64,000 nucleotides of DNA from CAZUHB01 sp964620445 (GTDB taxonomy: Bacteria > Planctomycetota > B15-G4 > CAYZWU01), in the NCBI GenBank assembly GCA_964620445.1, contig CAZUHB010000028.1, forward strand, positions 1 to 64,000. Reading direction: 5' to 3'. The notes beneath the pieces are model-generated. The model was not told the DNA's origin. It saw only the letters and a list, made by a program, of their open reading frames with translations, and ran no database searches. The position numbers and the translations under genes were made by a program. This document shows positions 16,616 to 24,112 of this stretch, in pieces (the first letter of the stretch is position 1; each line of letters begins with the position of its first letter).

Positions 16616-17815
16616 TCAATTCTCGCCATTCACCTTCCCGTCGCCTTTCGGCCGCCGCGGCCAGGAGATCCACCCTTTTTTCCTGAACAGGTAGAGCTGG
16701 CCGAGAGCCACGGCGGCCATGATCGCCAGAAGAAGAGGGTACCCGAAAGGCCAGCCCAGCTCGGGCATGTTCCACGATGACACCGCCGGATCGAAGTTCA
16801 TGCCGTAGAGGCCGGCGATGAACGAGAGGGGGATGAAGATCGTGGCGATGACGGTGAGAACCTTCATCACCTCGTTCATCCGGTTGCTCACGCCGGACAT
16901 GTAGAGATCGACCAGCCCGGAGGCGATCTCGCGCAGGTTCTCGAGCATGTCGATGATCTGGATCGTGTGATCGTAGCAGTCGCGCAGGTAGAGGCGCGTC
17001 CTCTCGTCGACGAGCGGAACCGGATCGCGCACGAGGCTGTTGAGCGCTTCTCTCTTCGGCCAGACGGCGCGCCTCAGGGCGGTCAGATCCTTGCGGACCG
17101 CATGGAGGTGGTTGAGCGCATTCTTGTCGGACATCTCCTGGACGCTCTGCTCGAGCACGTCGAGCCGTTCGTCGTATCGCTCCATGATCGGAAAGTAGCT
17201 GTCGATGAGGGCATCGATCAGGGTGTAGCCGAGATAGTCCGGCTTGCGCTCGCGAACGCGTCCCTGGGCGAGCCTGAGCCGTTCCCTCACCGGTTCGAAG
17301 TAATCGCCCCGCCTCTCCTGAAAGGTCAGGACATGGTCGGAACCGATGAACATGCTGAACTGCTCGGACCGGAGACGCTCCTCGAAGCTCAGCATGCGCA
17401 TGACCACGTAGACGTGGTCGTCGAAATGTTCCACCTTGGCGCGCTGGTTCACGTTGACCACGTCTTCGAGAGCGAGTCGGTGCAGGTTGAAGAGCGCCCC
17501 GATCTGCAGAAGGACCTCGGCGTCTCCGAGTCCGTCCACGTTGATCCAGGTGACGGACCACTTGCCGAGGAACTCCAAGATCTCGTCGACCGATTCGGGC
17601 CGTGCCTCGACCATGTCGTCCTTGTCGAAAGCGATGATCCGGATCTTGGGTTCGGGAGCGGCCTTGTCCACGATGAGCGTGCCCGGCGCCGTGCCCGGCG
17701 GCGGCCGGCGGTAGAAGCGGCGGCGACGCCTGGGGGCGCCCGCCGCTTCCGGTTGCTTTTTCTTTTTCGCGTTCTTTTTCCTGTTCTCGCTTTTCGACTT
17801 CTTACCGAGCCGCAT
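16616..17815 (-). CDS. corA: CorA-family divalent metal (Mg2+/Co2+) channel
   Basis: A 399-residue CorA protein. The large cytoplasmic domain ends in two C-terminal membrane helices, with the selectivity motif YGMNFDP directly after the first helix (FIPLSFIAGLYGMNF). The N-terminal 40 residues are unusually basic (KSKSENRKKNAKKKKQ followed by RRRRRFYRR) and are an extension not needed for the channel. CorA channels let Mg2+ into the cell down its gradient and form pentamers. The gene converges on the TerB-protease gene; the two stop codons lie 6 nt apart in a small palindrome (TGAGG-AG-CCTCA, 16607-16618). Confidence 0.95.
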   Translation of the reverse strand: MRLGKKSKSENRKKNAKKKKQPEAAGAPRRRRRFYRRPPPGTAPGTLIVDKAAPEPKIRIIAFDKDDMVEARPESVDEILEFLGKWSVTWINVDGLGDAEVLLQIGALFNLHRLALEDVVNVNQRAKVEHFDDHVYVVMRMLSFEERLRSEQFSMFIGSDHVLTFQERRGDYFEPVRERLRLAQGRVRERKPDYLGYTLIDALIDSYFPIMERYDERLDVLEQSVQEMSDKNALNHLHAVRKDLTALRRAVWPKREALNSLVRDPVPLVDERTRLYLRDCYDHTIQIIDMLENLREIASGLVDLYMSGVSNRMNEVMKVLTVIATIFIPLSFIAGLYGMNFDPAVSSWNMPELGWPFGYPLLLAIMAAVALGQLYLFRKKGWISWPRRPKGDGKVNGEN

Positions 17816-18050
17816 GGATGATTCCTCCGAACCGATTATTCTTGGTGGGCATTCTACAGGAAAAGAAAAAAAGGGACAGCTTTACGATCGGACGATCGCG
17901 CCTGACGCGGGTCACGCCGAGCGACGAACTGTACCCTCATCTGATCCGGGAGCGGATTTTATTCCGCACCAGCCCGAAAAAATTTTCCTCCTCGTTGTCG
18001 CGCCGGCGCATGGTGAGAGGCAAAATGGGCGGAACGAAAGGAGAACCGCA

Positions 18051-18959
18051 ATGAGCCCGAAAAAAATTACACGCCGCCGCCTTTGCTGCGCCGCTCTCGC
18101 CGGAGCCCTGTCAGCGCCCCTCGCGCGCGGGCAGCAAGCGGCCAGGCTCGAAAGTGATGAGGAGGACCTGGGAATGATCGGCAAGTCGAAACAGACCCAG
18201 TTCGCCATCAACGTGGAGATGTGGTGGCGCAAGCTTCCCTTTCTGAAGAGGATCGAGGAGACGGCGCGCCTCGGTTTTCCCGCGGTCGAATTCTGGCCCT
18301 GGCGCAACAAGAAGCTCGACGCGATCAAGAAACTCACCAAGGACCTCGGCATCGAGGTGGCCCAGTTCACCGGATGGGGATTCGTGCCGGGGATGAACAA
18401 TCCGAAGAACCACGACAAGTTCGTCGCCGAGACCGCCGATGCCTGCGAGGCGGCCAACTTTCTCGACTGCAAGAAGATGACCGTCGTGGGCGGCAACGAT
18501 CAGAAGGGCATGACCCAGGGCGAGATGCACGAGCATATCATCACCGCCCTGAAGAGGGCCGCCCCCATCGCCGAGAAGCACGAGGTCATGCTCATTCTCG
18601 AGCCGATGAACATCCGCGTCGACCACAAGGGCCACTGTCTCTACGGATCGGTCGACGCCGTGCGGATCTGCCGCGAGGTGGACTCGGCCTTCGTGAAGAT
18701 CAACTGGGACCTCTACCACATGCAGATCTCCGAGGGCGACCTCTGCGGGCGCATGCGCGACGGTTTCGACCAGATCGGCTACCTCCAGCTCGCCGACCAC
18801 CCGGGCCGCTTCGAGCCCGGAACGGGCGAGATCAACTATTCCCGCGTGCTCAAGGAGGCGTGGGACCTCGGCTATCGCGGATACGTGGGCGCCGAGTGCC
18901 GGCCCAAGGAAGGCGAGCTCACCGCCGCGCGGAGGCTTGCGGGATCGGGTCGCTGGTGA
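18051..18959 (+). CDS. Exported hydroxypyruvate isomerase-like TIM-barrel protein
   Basis: A 302-residue protein starting at an ATG with GAAAGGAGA upstream. An N-terminal TRRRLCCAALAGAL leader suggests Tat export. The barrel shows hydroxypyruvate isomerase features: FPAVEFWPWRNK, LILEPMNIRVDHKG with the catalytic glutamate, FVKINWDLYHMQ, YLQLADHPGRFEPGTGEI and a final VGAECRPKEG with the second glutamate. Hyi enzymes interconvert hydroxypyruvate and tartronate semialdehyde, but exported relatives have no known substrate. It is separated from its neighbours by 235 nt upstream and 115 nt downstream and is probably expressed alone. Confidence 0.88.
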   Translation: MSPKKITRRRLCCAALAGALSAPLARGQQAARLESDEEDLGMIGKSKQTQFAINVEMWWRKLPFLKRIEETARLGFPAVEFWPWRNKKLDAIKKLTKDLGIEVAQFTGWGFVPGMNNPKNHDKFVAETADACEAANFLDCKKMTVVGGNDQKGMTQGEMHEHIITALKRAAPIAEKHEVMLILEPMNIRVDHKGHCLYGSVDAVRICREVDSAFVKINWDLYHMQISEGDLCGRMRDGFDQIGYLQLADHPGRFEPGTGEINYSRVLKEAWDLGYRGYVGAECRPKEGELTAARRLAGSGRW

Positions 18960-19074
18960 TCGTTGCGCGTTCTTCGATGCTTGAAGTGGGAGCGCACGTC
19001 GATTATTCTCTATTGTCTACCCGGCATGGACCGGGTAATGGAACCGAAGTGATTTCTGAATTCGGGAAACCAAT

Positions 19075-19707
19075 ATGGACGAGTGGAAAAGCATTACAGA
19101 GGCGATCATCAAGGGCGATGCGGCGACAGCCGGTTCGACAACGGAGCAGGCCATCTCGGCCGGAACCGATCCCGAGGAACTGATCAATCAGTACATGATC
19201 CCAGCCATGGACGAGGTCGGCCGTCGCTACGAGGAGGGCGAGTATTACCTTCCCGAGCTGCTGATCTCGGCGCGCGCCATGAAGGCCGCTCTCGAACTGA
19301 TCCGCCCCCTGCTGGCAGCCAAGGGCACCGAGCCGGCCGGCCGAGTGGTGATCGGAACAGTGGCCGGCGACCTGCACGACATCGGCAAGAACCTCGTCGC
19401 CTCCATGCTCGAAGGCGGCGGATTCGAGGTGGTCGACCTCGGCGCCGATGTATCGGCCGATAAATTCGTGGAAACGGCCAAGGAAAAGAAGGCCGACATC
19501 GTGGCCCTCTCCGCGCTTCTGTCCACCACCATGCCCGGCATGCAGCAGGTCATCAAGGAGCTGAACGATCGGGGCGCACGGGACGGCGTGAAGGTCATCG
19601 TGGGCGGCGCCCCGCTCACCCAGGGATTCGCCGACGAGATCGGCGCCGACGGGTACGCGTCCAACGCGCGCGCGGCGGTGACCCTGGTGCGGGAGCTGAT
19701 TGCGTGA
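19075..19707 (+). CDS. Corrinoid (methyl-cobalamin) carrier protein, MtaC/MtbC type
   Basis: A 210-residue B12-binding protein. An N-terminal four-helix cap (residues 1-85, with EYYLPELLISARAM) is followed by the Rossmann-like cobalamin domain: DLHDIGKN at about 100-107 supplies the lower-ligand His of the DxHxxG motif, then VALSALLSTTMPGM and VIVGGAPLT. Such proteins carry a methyl group between a substrate-specific methyltransferase (MtaB, MttB, MtbB kinds) and a second one. No such partner gene is visible. It overlaps the next gene by 4 nt (GTGA), tying it to the transporter genes, which is unusual. Confidence 0.92.
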   Translation: MDEWKSITEAIIKGDAATAGSTTEQAISAGTDPEELINQYMIPAMDEVGRRYEEGEYYLPELLISARAMKAALELIRPLLAAKGTEPAGRVVIGTVAGDLHDIGKNLVASMLEGGGFEVVDLGADVSADKFVETAKEKKADIVALSALLSTTMPGMQQVIKELNDRGARDGVKVIVGGAPLTQGFADEIGADGYASNARAAVTLVRELIA

Positions 19708-20513
19708 GACGCCCCGCGGCGGCGCCCGAACGTAACGCGCTCGGACTGGGCAGAAACCGACTCCTTTTGGCTCTCTTGTTCCTGCTGCCGGCGGCGTGCG
19801 GCCACGACCGTGACGGGGTCGAACGGGACGAACTCGTTCTTCTCTGCGGCAGCTCCTTCACCGAGCCGGTGGACGCATTGATCGCCGCTTTCACCGCGAA
19901 AACGGGTATCGAGATCGTGCCCACCGTCGCGGGGAGCGAGGATTTCCTTCCCCTGATCAAGACGGGCAAAAAAGGGGATATCCTGGTCACGCACGATCCC
20001 TTTCTCGACTACGTTTCCGAGGCACGCGCCCTCGCCGGCCACGCCCACGTGGGCGATCTGGCGCCCGTGCTCGCCGTGCGGAAAGGCAATCCCCAAAAGC
20101 TGGAAGCCCTCGTCGACCTCGCCAGGCCGGGACTCGATGTCGCCCTTCCCAATCCCGAGTATTCCACCTGCGGCCAGATGGTCTTCGCCCTTCTCGAGAA
20201 GAAAGGGATCAAGGATGCCGTTCTCGCCAATGTGGGCAACCGTCTCACCAAGGGGCACAGCACGCTCGGCACCTATCTGAAAACGGGGGTGGTCGACGCG
20301 GTCATCATGTGGAACGGCGTGGCGCACAACTTCTCGGACTGCGTCGAGGTGGTTTCGACGCCCTACGAGTACGAAACCGCGATCCGCGTGCTCGTCATCG
20401 GACTCGCCTACTCCGACCGGCCCGACCTGGTGGAGAAATTCATCGCCTTCGTGAAGGACGAGGGCCCGCCCCTGTTCGCCCGTTTCGGTTATACCAAACA
20501 GAACGAGGAGTGA
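19704..20513 (+). CDS. ABC substrate-binding lipoprotein, molybdate/tungstate (ModA) type, copy 1
   Basis: A 269-residue exported binding protein starting at GTG and overlapping the corrinoid gene. The signal peptide ends in LLPAACGHD, a lipobox. The mature part has the ModA pattern: LVLLCGSSFTEPVDALIAAF, a middle GDILVTHDP strand, LAPVLAVRKGNP, and DAVIMWNGVAHNF near the hinge. ModA-like proteins bind molybdate, tungstate or related oxyanions. It is followed by a second, different ModA-like gene in the same operon. Which oxyanion is bound cannot be read from sequence. Confidence 0.82.
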   Translation: MRRPAAAPERNALGLGRNRLLLALLFLLPAACGHDRDGVERDELVLLCGSSFTEPVDALIAAFTAKTGIEIVPTVAGSEDFLPLIKTGKKGDILVTHDPFLDYVSEARALAGHAHVGDLAPVLAVRKGNPQKLEALVDLARPGLDVALPNPEYSTCGQMVFALLEKKGIKDAVLANVGNRLTKGHSTLGTYLKTGVVDAVIMWNGVAHNFSDCVEVVSTPYEYETAIRVLVIGLAYSDRPDLVEKFIAFVKDEGPPLFARFGYTKQNEE

Positions 20514-20517
20514 TTCG

Positions 20518-21288
20518 GTGCGACCTTTCCTCATTGCGGCTCTCGCCGTCCTGTCCGTGGTGGGAACGGGATGCCGATCGGAAAGGGGGGACGAGCTGCT
20601 CCTCTACTGCGCCGCGGGCATCCGTCCCCCCGTGGAAGAACTGGTGCGGCTCTTCGAAAGGGAGCGCGGGATCACGGTCCGGGTCGACTACGCGGGATCG
20701 GAGGTCCTCCTCTCCAAGATCAAGGTCTCCCGGGAAGGCGACCTCTATCTGCCCGGCGACAGGCACTACGTGGACCAGGCCGACGCGGAGGGAATGATCG
20801 CGGCACGGGAGCGTCTTTTCTTCTTCGTCCCCACGATTCTCGTCGCGAAAGGAAATCCTCGAAAGATCGCCGCCCTGTCCGATCTGCTCGATCGCCCGAT
20901 CCGGCTCGGCCTGGGCGATCCCAAATCGTGCGCCATCGGCAGGAAGACCAGGGCGCTCTTCGAGAAGAACGGGATCTCCTGGAACGAGATCGAGAAGAAA
21001 GTGAAATACCAGGCGATCACGGTCACCGATCTGGGCGCTCAGATCCAGGCCGGTTCGCTCGACGCGGTCGTGGTCTGGGATGCCACGGCGCGCTACTTCG
21101 AATCCCACGGCGACCCGGTGCCGATCCCGAACGATCAGAACATCATCTCCTCCGTGGAAATCGGCGTGCTCCGTTCGTGCGAGAAGGAAGCGGCGGCGGC
21201 GGCCTTCGTCGCGTTCGCCGCGTCCGAAAAAGGTCGCGCCATCTTCGAAAAGCACAACTATCGGATCACACCGCCCGATGAAGACTGA
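20518..21288 (+). CDS. ABC substrate-binding lipoprotein, molybdate/tungstate (ModA) type, copy 2
   Basis: A 256-residue lipoprotein with leader ending in VVGTGCRSE and a GTG start 4 nt after the preceding stop. It shares the layout of the upstream copy (LLLYCAAGIRPPVEELVRLF, GDLYLPGDRHY, TILVAKGNPRK, DAVVVWDATARYF) but is clearly diverged, so this is an old duplication rather than a recent one. Two binding proteins feeding one permease suggests either two oxyanions or different affinities. Its stop overlaps the start of the membrane protein gene by 11 nt. Confidence 0.82.
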   Translation: MRPFLIAALAVLSVVGTGCRSERGDELLLYCAAGIRPPVEELVRLFERERGITVRVDYAGSEVLLSKIKVSREGDLYLPGDRHYVDQADAEGMIAARERLFFFVPTILVAKGNPRKIAALSDLLDRPIRLGLGDPKSCAIGRKTRALFEKNGISWNEIEKKVKYQAITVTDLGAQIQAGSLDAVVVWDATARYFESHGDPVPIPNDQNIISSVEIGVLRSCEKEAAAAAFVAFAASEKGRAIFEKHNYRITPPDED

Positions 21289-22173
21289 AACCTTGCGCGG
21301 AACCGATCGGCCGGCCCGGCGAGGACCGCCGTCCAAGATTGTGATGGCGAACAGCACGCGCGAATGGATCGCGGCGATTCTGGTTTTCGCGGCTCTCTTC
21401 GGCTTCATGTGGGAATACCATATCTGGCGCGACAGGCCCTGTTCGTTTTTCACGGCGAACAAGGCGGTGGCGATCGCGGCGAGCCTCTCTTTCTGCGTCT
21501 CCCTCTGTCTCGGCCCGATCACCCGCATCATGGGCCGCGCCGGGCGCTCGGACCTTTCGGTCCGCTCGGACCTTTCGGTCCGCTCGGACCTTTCGGTCCG
21601 CGCACTGCGTTTCCGCCNNNNNNNNNNNNNNNNNNNNNNNNNNNNNNNNNNNNNNNNNNNNNNNNNNNNNNNNNNNNNNNNNNNNNNNNNNNNNNNNNNN
21701 NNNNNNNNNNNNNNNNNCGCTCGGACCTTTCGGTCCGCTCGGACCTTTCGGTCCGCGCACTGCGTTTCCGCCGCCCCCTGGCCTGCAGCGCGGCCTTTTT
21801 CATGTTCGTCCATCTCGTTCTGTCTCTCCTCCTGGTCGACAGGTTCGATCTGGCTTACTTTGTCGACAACTGGTTCTCGTGGATCTTCGGCAGCGCGGCG
21901 CTCGGCGGGTTCACGGCGATGTGGTTTCTGTCTTATCCCGGCGCGGTGCGGCGTCGCGGTATTGAGGTCTGGAAAAAGGTTCACCGCCTGGGTTACATTT
22001 TCCTTCTGTTGATCCTGTTTCACATCGTCTGCCTCGGCAAGGCCGCCAACTGGCTGCTCTGGCTCGAAGCTCTCGACAAGCCTGTCCCGCCGGGCACGGT
22101 GGTGCCCTCGGCCGCAATCGTGTTCACACTGTGCGTTCGGCTCGTCGACAGGGTGCAAAAGGGCAAGGAATGA
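21278..22173 (+). CDS. Haem-type transmembrane protein (ferric-reductase-like), interrupted by an assembly gap
   Basis: About 246 residues once the gap is removed. Membrane segments are visible at WIAAILVFAALFGFMW, VAIAASLSFCVSLCLG, AAFFMFVHLVLSLLLV, WIFGSAALGGFTAMWF, LGYIFLLLILFHIVCL and a final one. The WKKVHRLGYIFLLLILFH segment with spaced histidines resembles the ferric-reductase/YedZ b-haem domain. A loop carries the hexapeptide repeat RSDLSV, encoded by an 18-nt hairpin repeat where the assembly broke. The frames before and after the 100 N differ only because the inserted N run plus a duplicated 55 nt add 155 nt; removing them restores one frame. The start ATG overlaps the preceding gene and the stop overlaps the permease start, so it belongs to the transporter operon. 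Confidence 0.75.
21547..21600. repeat. Tandem hairpin repeat, 3 x 18 nt (left of gap)
   Basis: Three identical copies of CTCGGACCTTTCGGTCCG, each holding the inverted repeat CGGACC-TTTC-GGTCCG. In frame they encode RSDLSV three times. Two more copies lie right of the gap at 21720-21755, but those probably repeat the same DNA. Confidence 0.95.
21618..21717. other. 100-N assembly gap with identical 55-nt flanks
   Basis: The 55 nt before the gap (21563-21617) are identical to the 55 nt after it (21718-21772). This is what a de Bruijn assembler leaves at a k=55 overlap, so the gap is probably not missing sequence, although the number of repeat copies may be under-counted. Confidence 0.9.
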
Positions 22174-23009
22174 TCTCGAAAGTGACAGAACAGACAAGGA
22201 GAACGACGGCGGGCCCCTCCGCGTCGCTCTTCGGCTGGGCGGGCATCGCGATCACGGCGCTCTTCGTGTCTTTCATCGTGATCCTGATCGCGGCTGACTT
22301 CGTCTACATCGACTGCGCCGTTTTTCTGGAACTCTTCACCAAGCCTTTCATCCTTCACGCTCTCTGGATGAGTCTCTGGACGAGTGCGGTCACCGTCCTG
22401 ATCGCGCTCCTCTTTGCCGTGCCGATCGGATACACCCTGAGCCGCCACCGATTCCGGTGGCAAACCGTCGTCGACACGGTCATCGACCTGCCCGCCGTCT
22501 TTCCGCCGCTGGTGGCAGGTCTGACCTTGCTCGTCTTCTTCTCGCAAACCTTTCTCGGCCGGTGGATCGAGGAGGATCTGGGCATCGAGTTCGTGTTCCA
22601 GCCGAAGGGGATCGTGCTCTGCCAGTTCTTCGTCTCGGCGAGCTATGCGATCCGCTCGGCCAAGGTCGCCTTCGACGAGGTCGACAGCAGGTTCGAAAAG
22701 GTGGCCCTCACCCTCGGCTGCACCGAGTGGCAGAGCTTCAGGCGCGTGACCCTTCCCCTTGCCAAGGGAGGCGTGATCGCGGGATGCATCCTGACCTGGG
22801 CGCGCGCCTTCGGACTTTTCGGCCCGCTCATGGTTTTCGTCGGCTCCTTCCGCGGACGGACCGAGGTGCTGAGCACGACGATCTTTCTCGAGCAGTCGAT
22901 CGGCAACATCGAGCTCGCCCTGGCCGTGGCACTTCTCATGATCGCCATCGCCCTGGTGGCGCTCAGCGCGATCCGCGCCGTGGGCAGCCGTTCTCTGGTG
23001 AAACTATGA
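22170..23009 (+). CDS. ABC transporter permease, molybdate/tungstate (ModB) type
   Basis: A 279-residue permease with about six membrane helices. The cytoplasmic EAA-type loop is LGCTEWQSFRRVTLPLAKGGVIAGCILTW split over residues around 190-220, which contacts the ATPase. LPAVFPPLVAGLTLLVFF and the helix layout match the ModB/CysT group of oxyanion permeases. Start and stop overlap those of both neighbours by 4 nt (ATGA), so translation is coupled throughout. The N-terminal segment before the first helix is longer than in E. coli ModB. Confidence 0.88.
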   Translation: MISKVTEQTRRTTAGPSASLFGWAGIAITALFVSFIVILIAADFVYIDCAVFLELFTKPFILHALWMSLWTSAVTVLIALLFAVPIGYTLSRHRFRWQTVVDTVIDLPAVFPPLVAGLTLLVFFSQTFLGRWIEEDLGIEFVFQPKGIVLCQFFVSASYAIRSAKVAFDEVDSRFEKVALTLGCTEWQSFRRVTLPLAKGGVIAGCILTWARAFGLFGPLMVFVGSFRGRTEVLSTTIFLEQSIGNIELALAVALLMIAIALVALSAIRAVGSRSLVKL

Positions 23010-24112
23010 TCCGCGCCGAGGGATTGAACTGCAAGATGGGCGATTTCGAGCTGCGCGCCATCGATCTGACCGTGGCCGAAGCCGAACACTTCGTCATCCT
23101 CGGCCCCCCCGGCTCGGGCAAGACCGTGCTTCTCGAGTGCCTTTGCGGATTGAACAGGATCGAAGGGGGCCGCGTCACGATCAACGGCCGGGACGTGACC
23201 GCCCTCGAGCCGAGACGCCGCGAAATCGGCTACGTACCGCAGGATTACGCGATCCTCCCCCACCTCTCGGTAAAGGAGAACATCGGCTTCGGACTCGGGG
23301 TGCGCGGCATGGACAGACCGACCGCGGCGCGAAAAATCGACGAGATGGCCCTTCTCCTGAAGATCGGCCACCTTCTCGAACGGTCCCCGGCCGGGCTGAG
23401 CGGCGGCGAGAAACAGCGCGTGGCCCTGGCTCGCGCCCTGATCCTTTCCCCCCGGGTCCTGATCCTCGACGAGCCTGTTTCGGCTCTCGACGACGCAACG
23501 CGGCAGGAGGTCTGTTTCGAGATCAGCCGCATCCAGAAACAGCTCGGCGTCACGACGCTGCACGTGAGCCACAACCTGGAAGAGGCCCTGTCAATGGCTG
23601 ACCGGGCCGGCGTTCTTATGGAGGGACGGTTCGCGCAGATCGGCACTCTCGACGACCTGCTCAATCGACCGCGGAATACCGACCTGGCCCGGTTCATGCG
23701 TTGCGGCAACATCTTCGAGGGACAGGCGGAGGAGAACGCTCACGAAGGGGGAGCGCCGCGGAAAGAAGACGGCCTGTCCACGGTCAGCGTCGGCGCCGTG
23801 AAGATGACCGTACCCGGCAGACACAGCGGCGCGGTGTCGGTCGTGGTGCGTCCGGAAAAGATCACCGTCGGAAAGCTGCCCGCCGGCCGGGGCGCGGGCG
23901 AAAACGAATTCCCCGTCAGACCGGGTCAAGCGTCGGACTTCTGCAACTACGTGCGCGTCGAACTCGTCGGTCCCCTCGACATGGTGGCTCACCTGTCGCC
24001 CGATGCCTTCGAAGAGCTGTCGCGCAGCGCGGATTCACCCCTCGTCGCGCGGCTGAACCCCGAACAGATCCATGTCATCGACGGAAGAGCGGAATCCCCT
24101 CTCCATCGGTAG
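23006..24112 (+). CDS. ABC transporter ATP-binding protein, molybdate/tungstate (ModC) type
   Basis: A 368-residue ATPase. Walker A is GPPGSGKT, the signature LSGGEKQR, Walker B VLILDEP, and the switch histidine lies in LHVSHNLEEAL. The region after residue 230 is a regulatory domain of TOBE type (VVVRPEKITVG and the final HVID), as in oxyanion and polyamine importers. It completes the corrinoid-ModA-ModA-membrane-ModB-ModC operon. Its last 38 nt overlap the 3' end of the convergent propeller gene, so the two coding regions share DNA on opposite strands. Molybdate supply would serve NapA at the left end of the window. Confidence 0.9.
   Translation: MIRAEGLNCKMGDFELRAIDLTVAEAEHFVILGPPGSGKTVLLECLCGLNRIEGGRVTINGRDVTALEPRRREIGYVPQDYAILPHLSVKENIGFGLGVRGMDRPTAARKIDEMALLLKIGHLLERSPAGLSGGEKQRVALARALILSPRVLILDEPVSALDDATRQEVCFEISRIQKQLGVTTLHVSHNLEEALSMADRAGVLMEGRFAQIGTLDDLLNRPRNTDLARFMRCGNIFEGQAEENAHEGGAPRKEDGLSTVSVGAVKMTVPGRHSGAVSVVVRPEKITVGKLPAGRGAGENEFPVRPGQASDFCNYVRVELVGPLDMVAHLSPDAFEELSRSADSPLVARLNPEQIHVIDGRAESPLHR

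Noticed and set aside
16607..16618. Terminator in the 12-nt palindrome between the protease and CorA genes
   Set aside because: TGAGG-AG-CCTCA is short, includes both stop codons and has no T run; it may be chance.
21547..21755. CRISPR array
   Set aside because: The repeats are adjacent with no spacers, only 18 nt long and encode a regular hexapeptide in frame. The same applies to the other five arrays.
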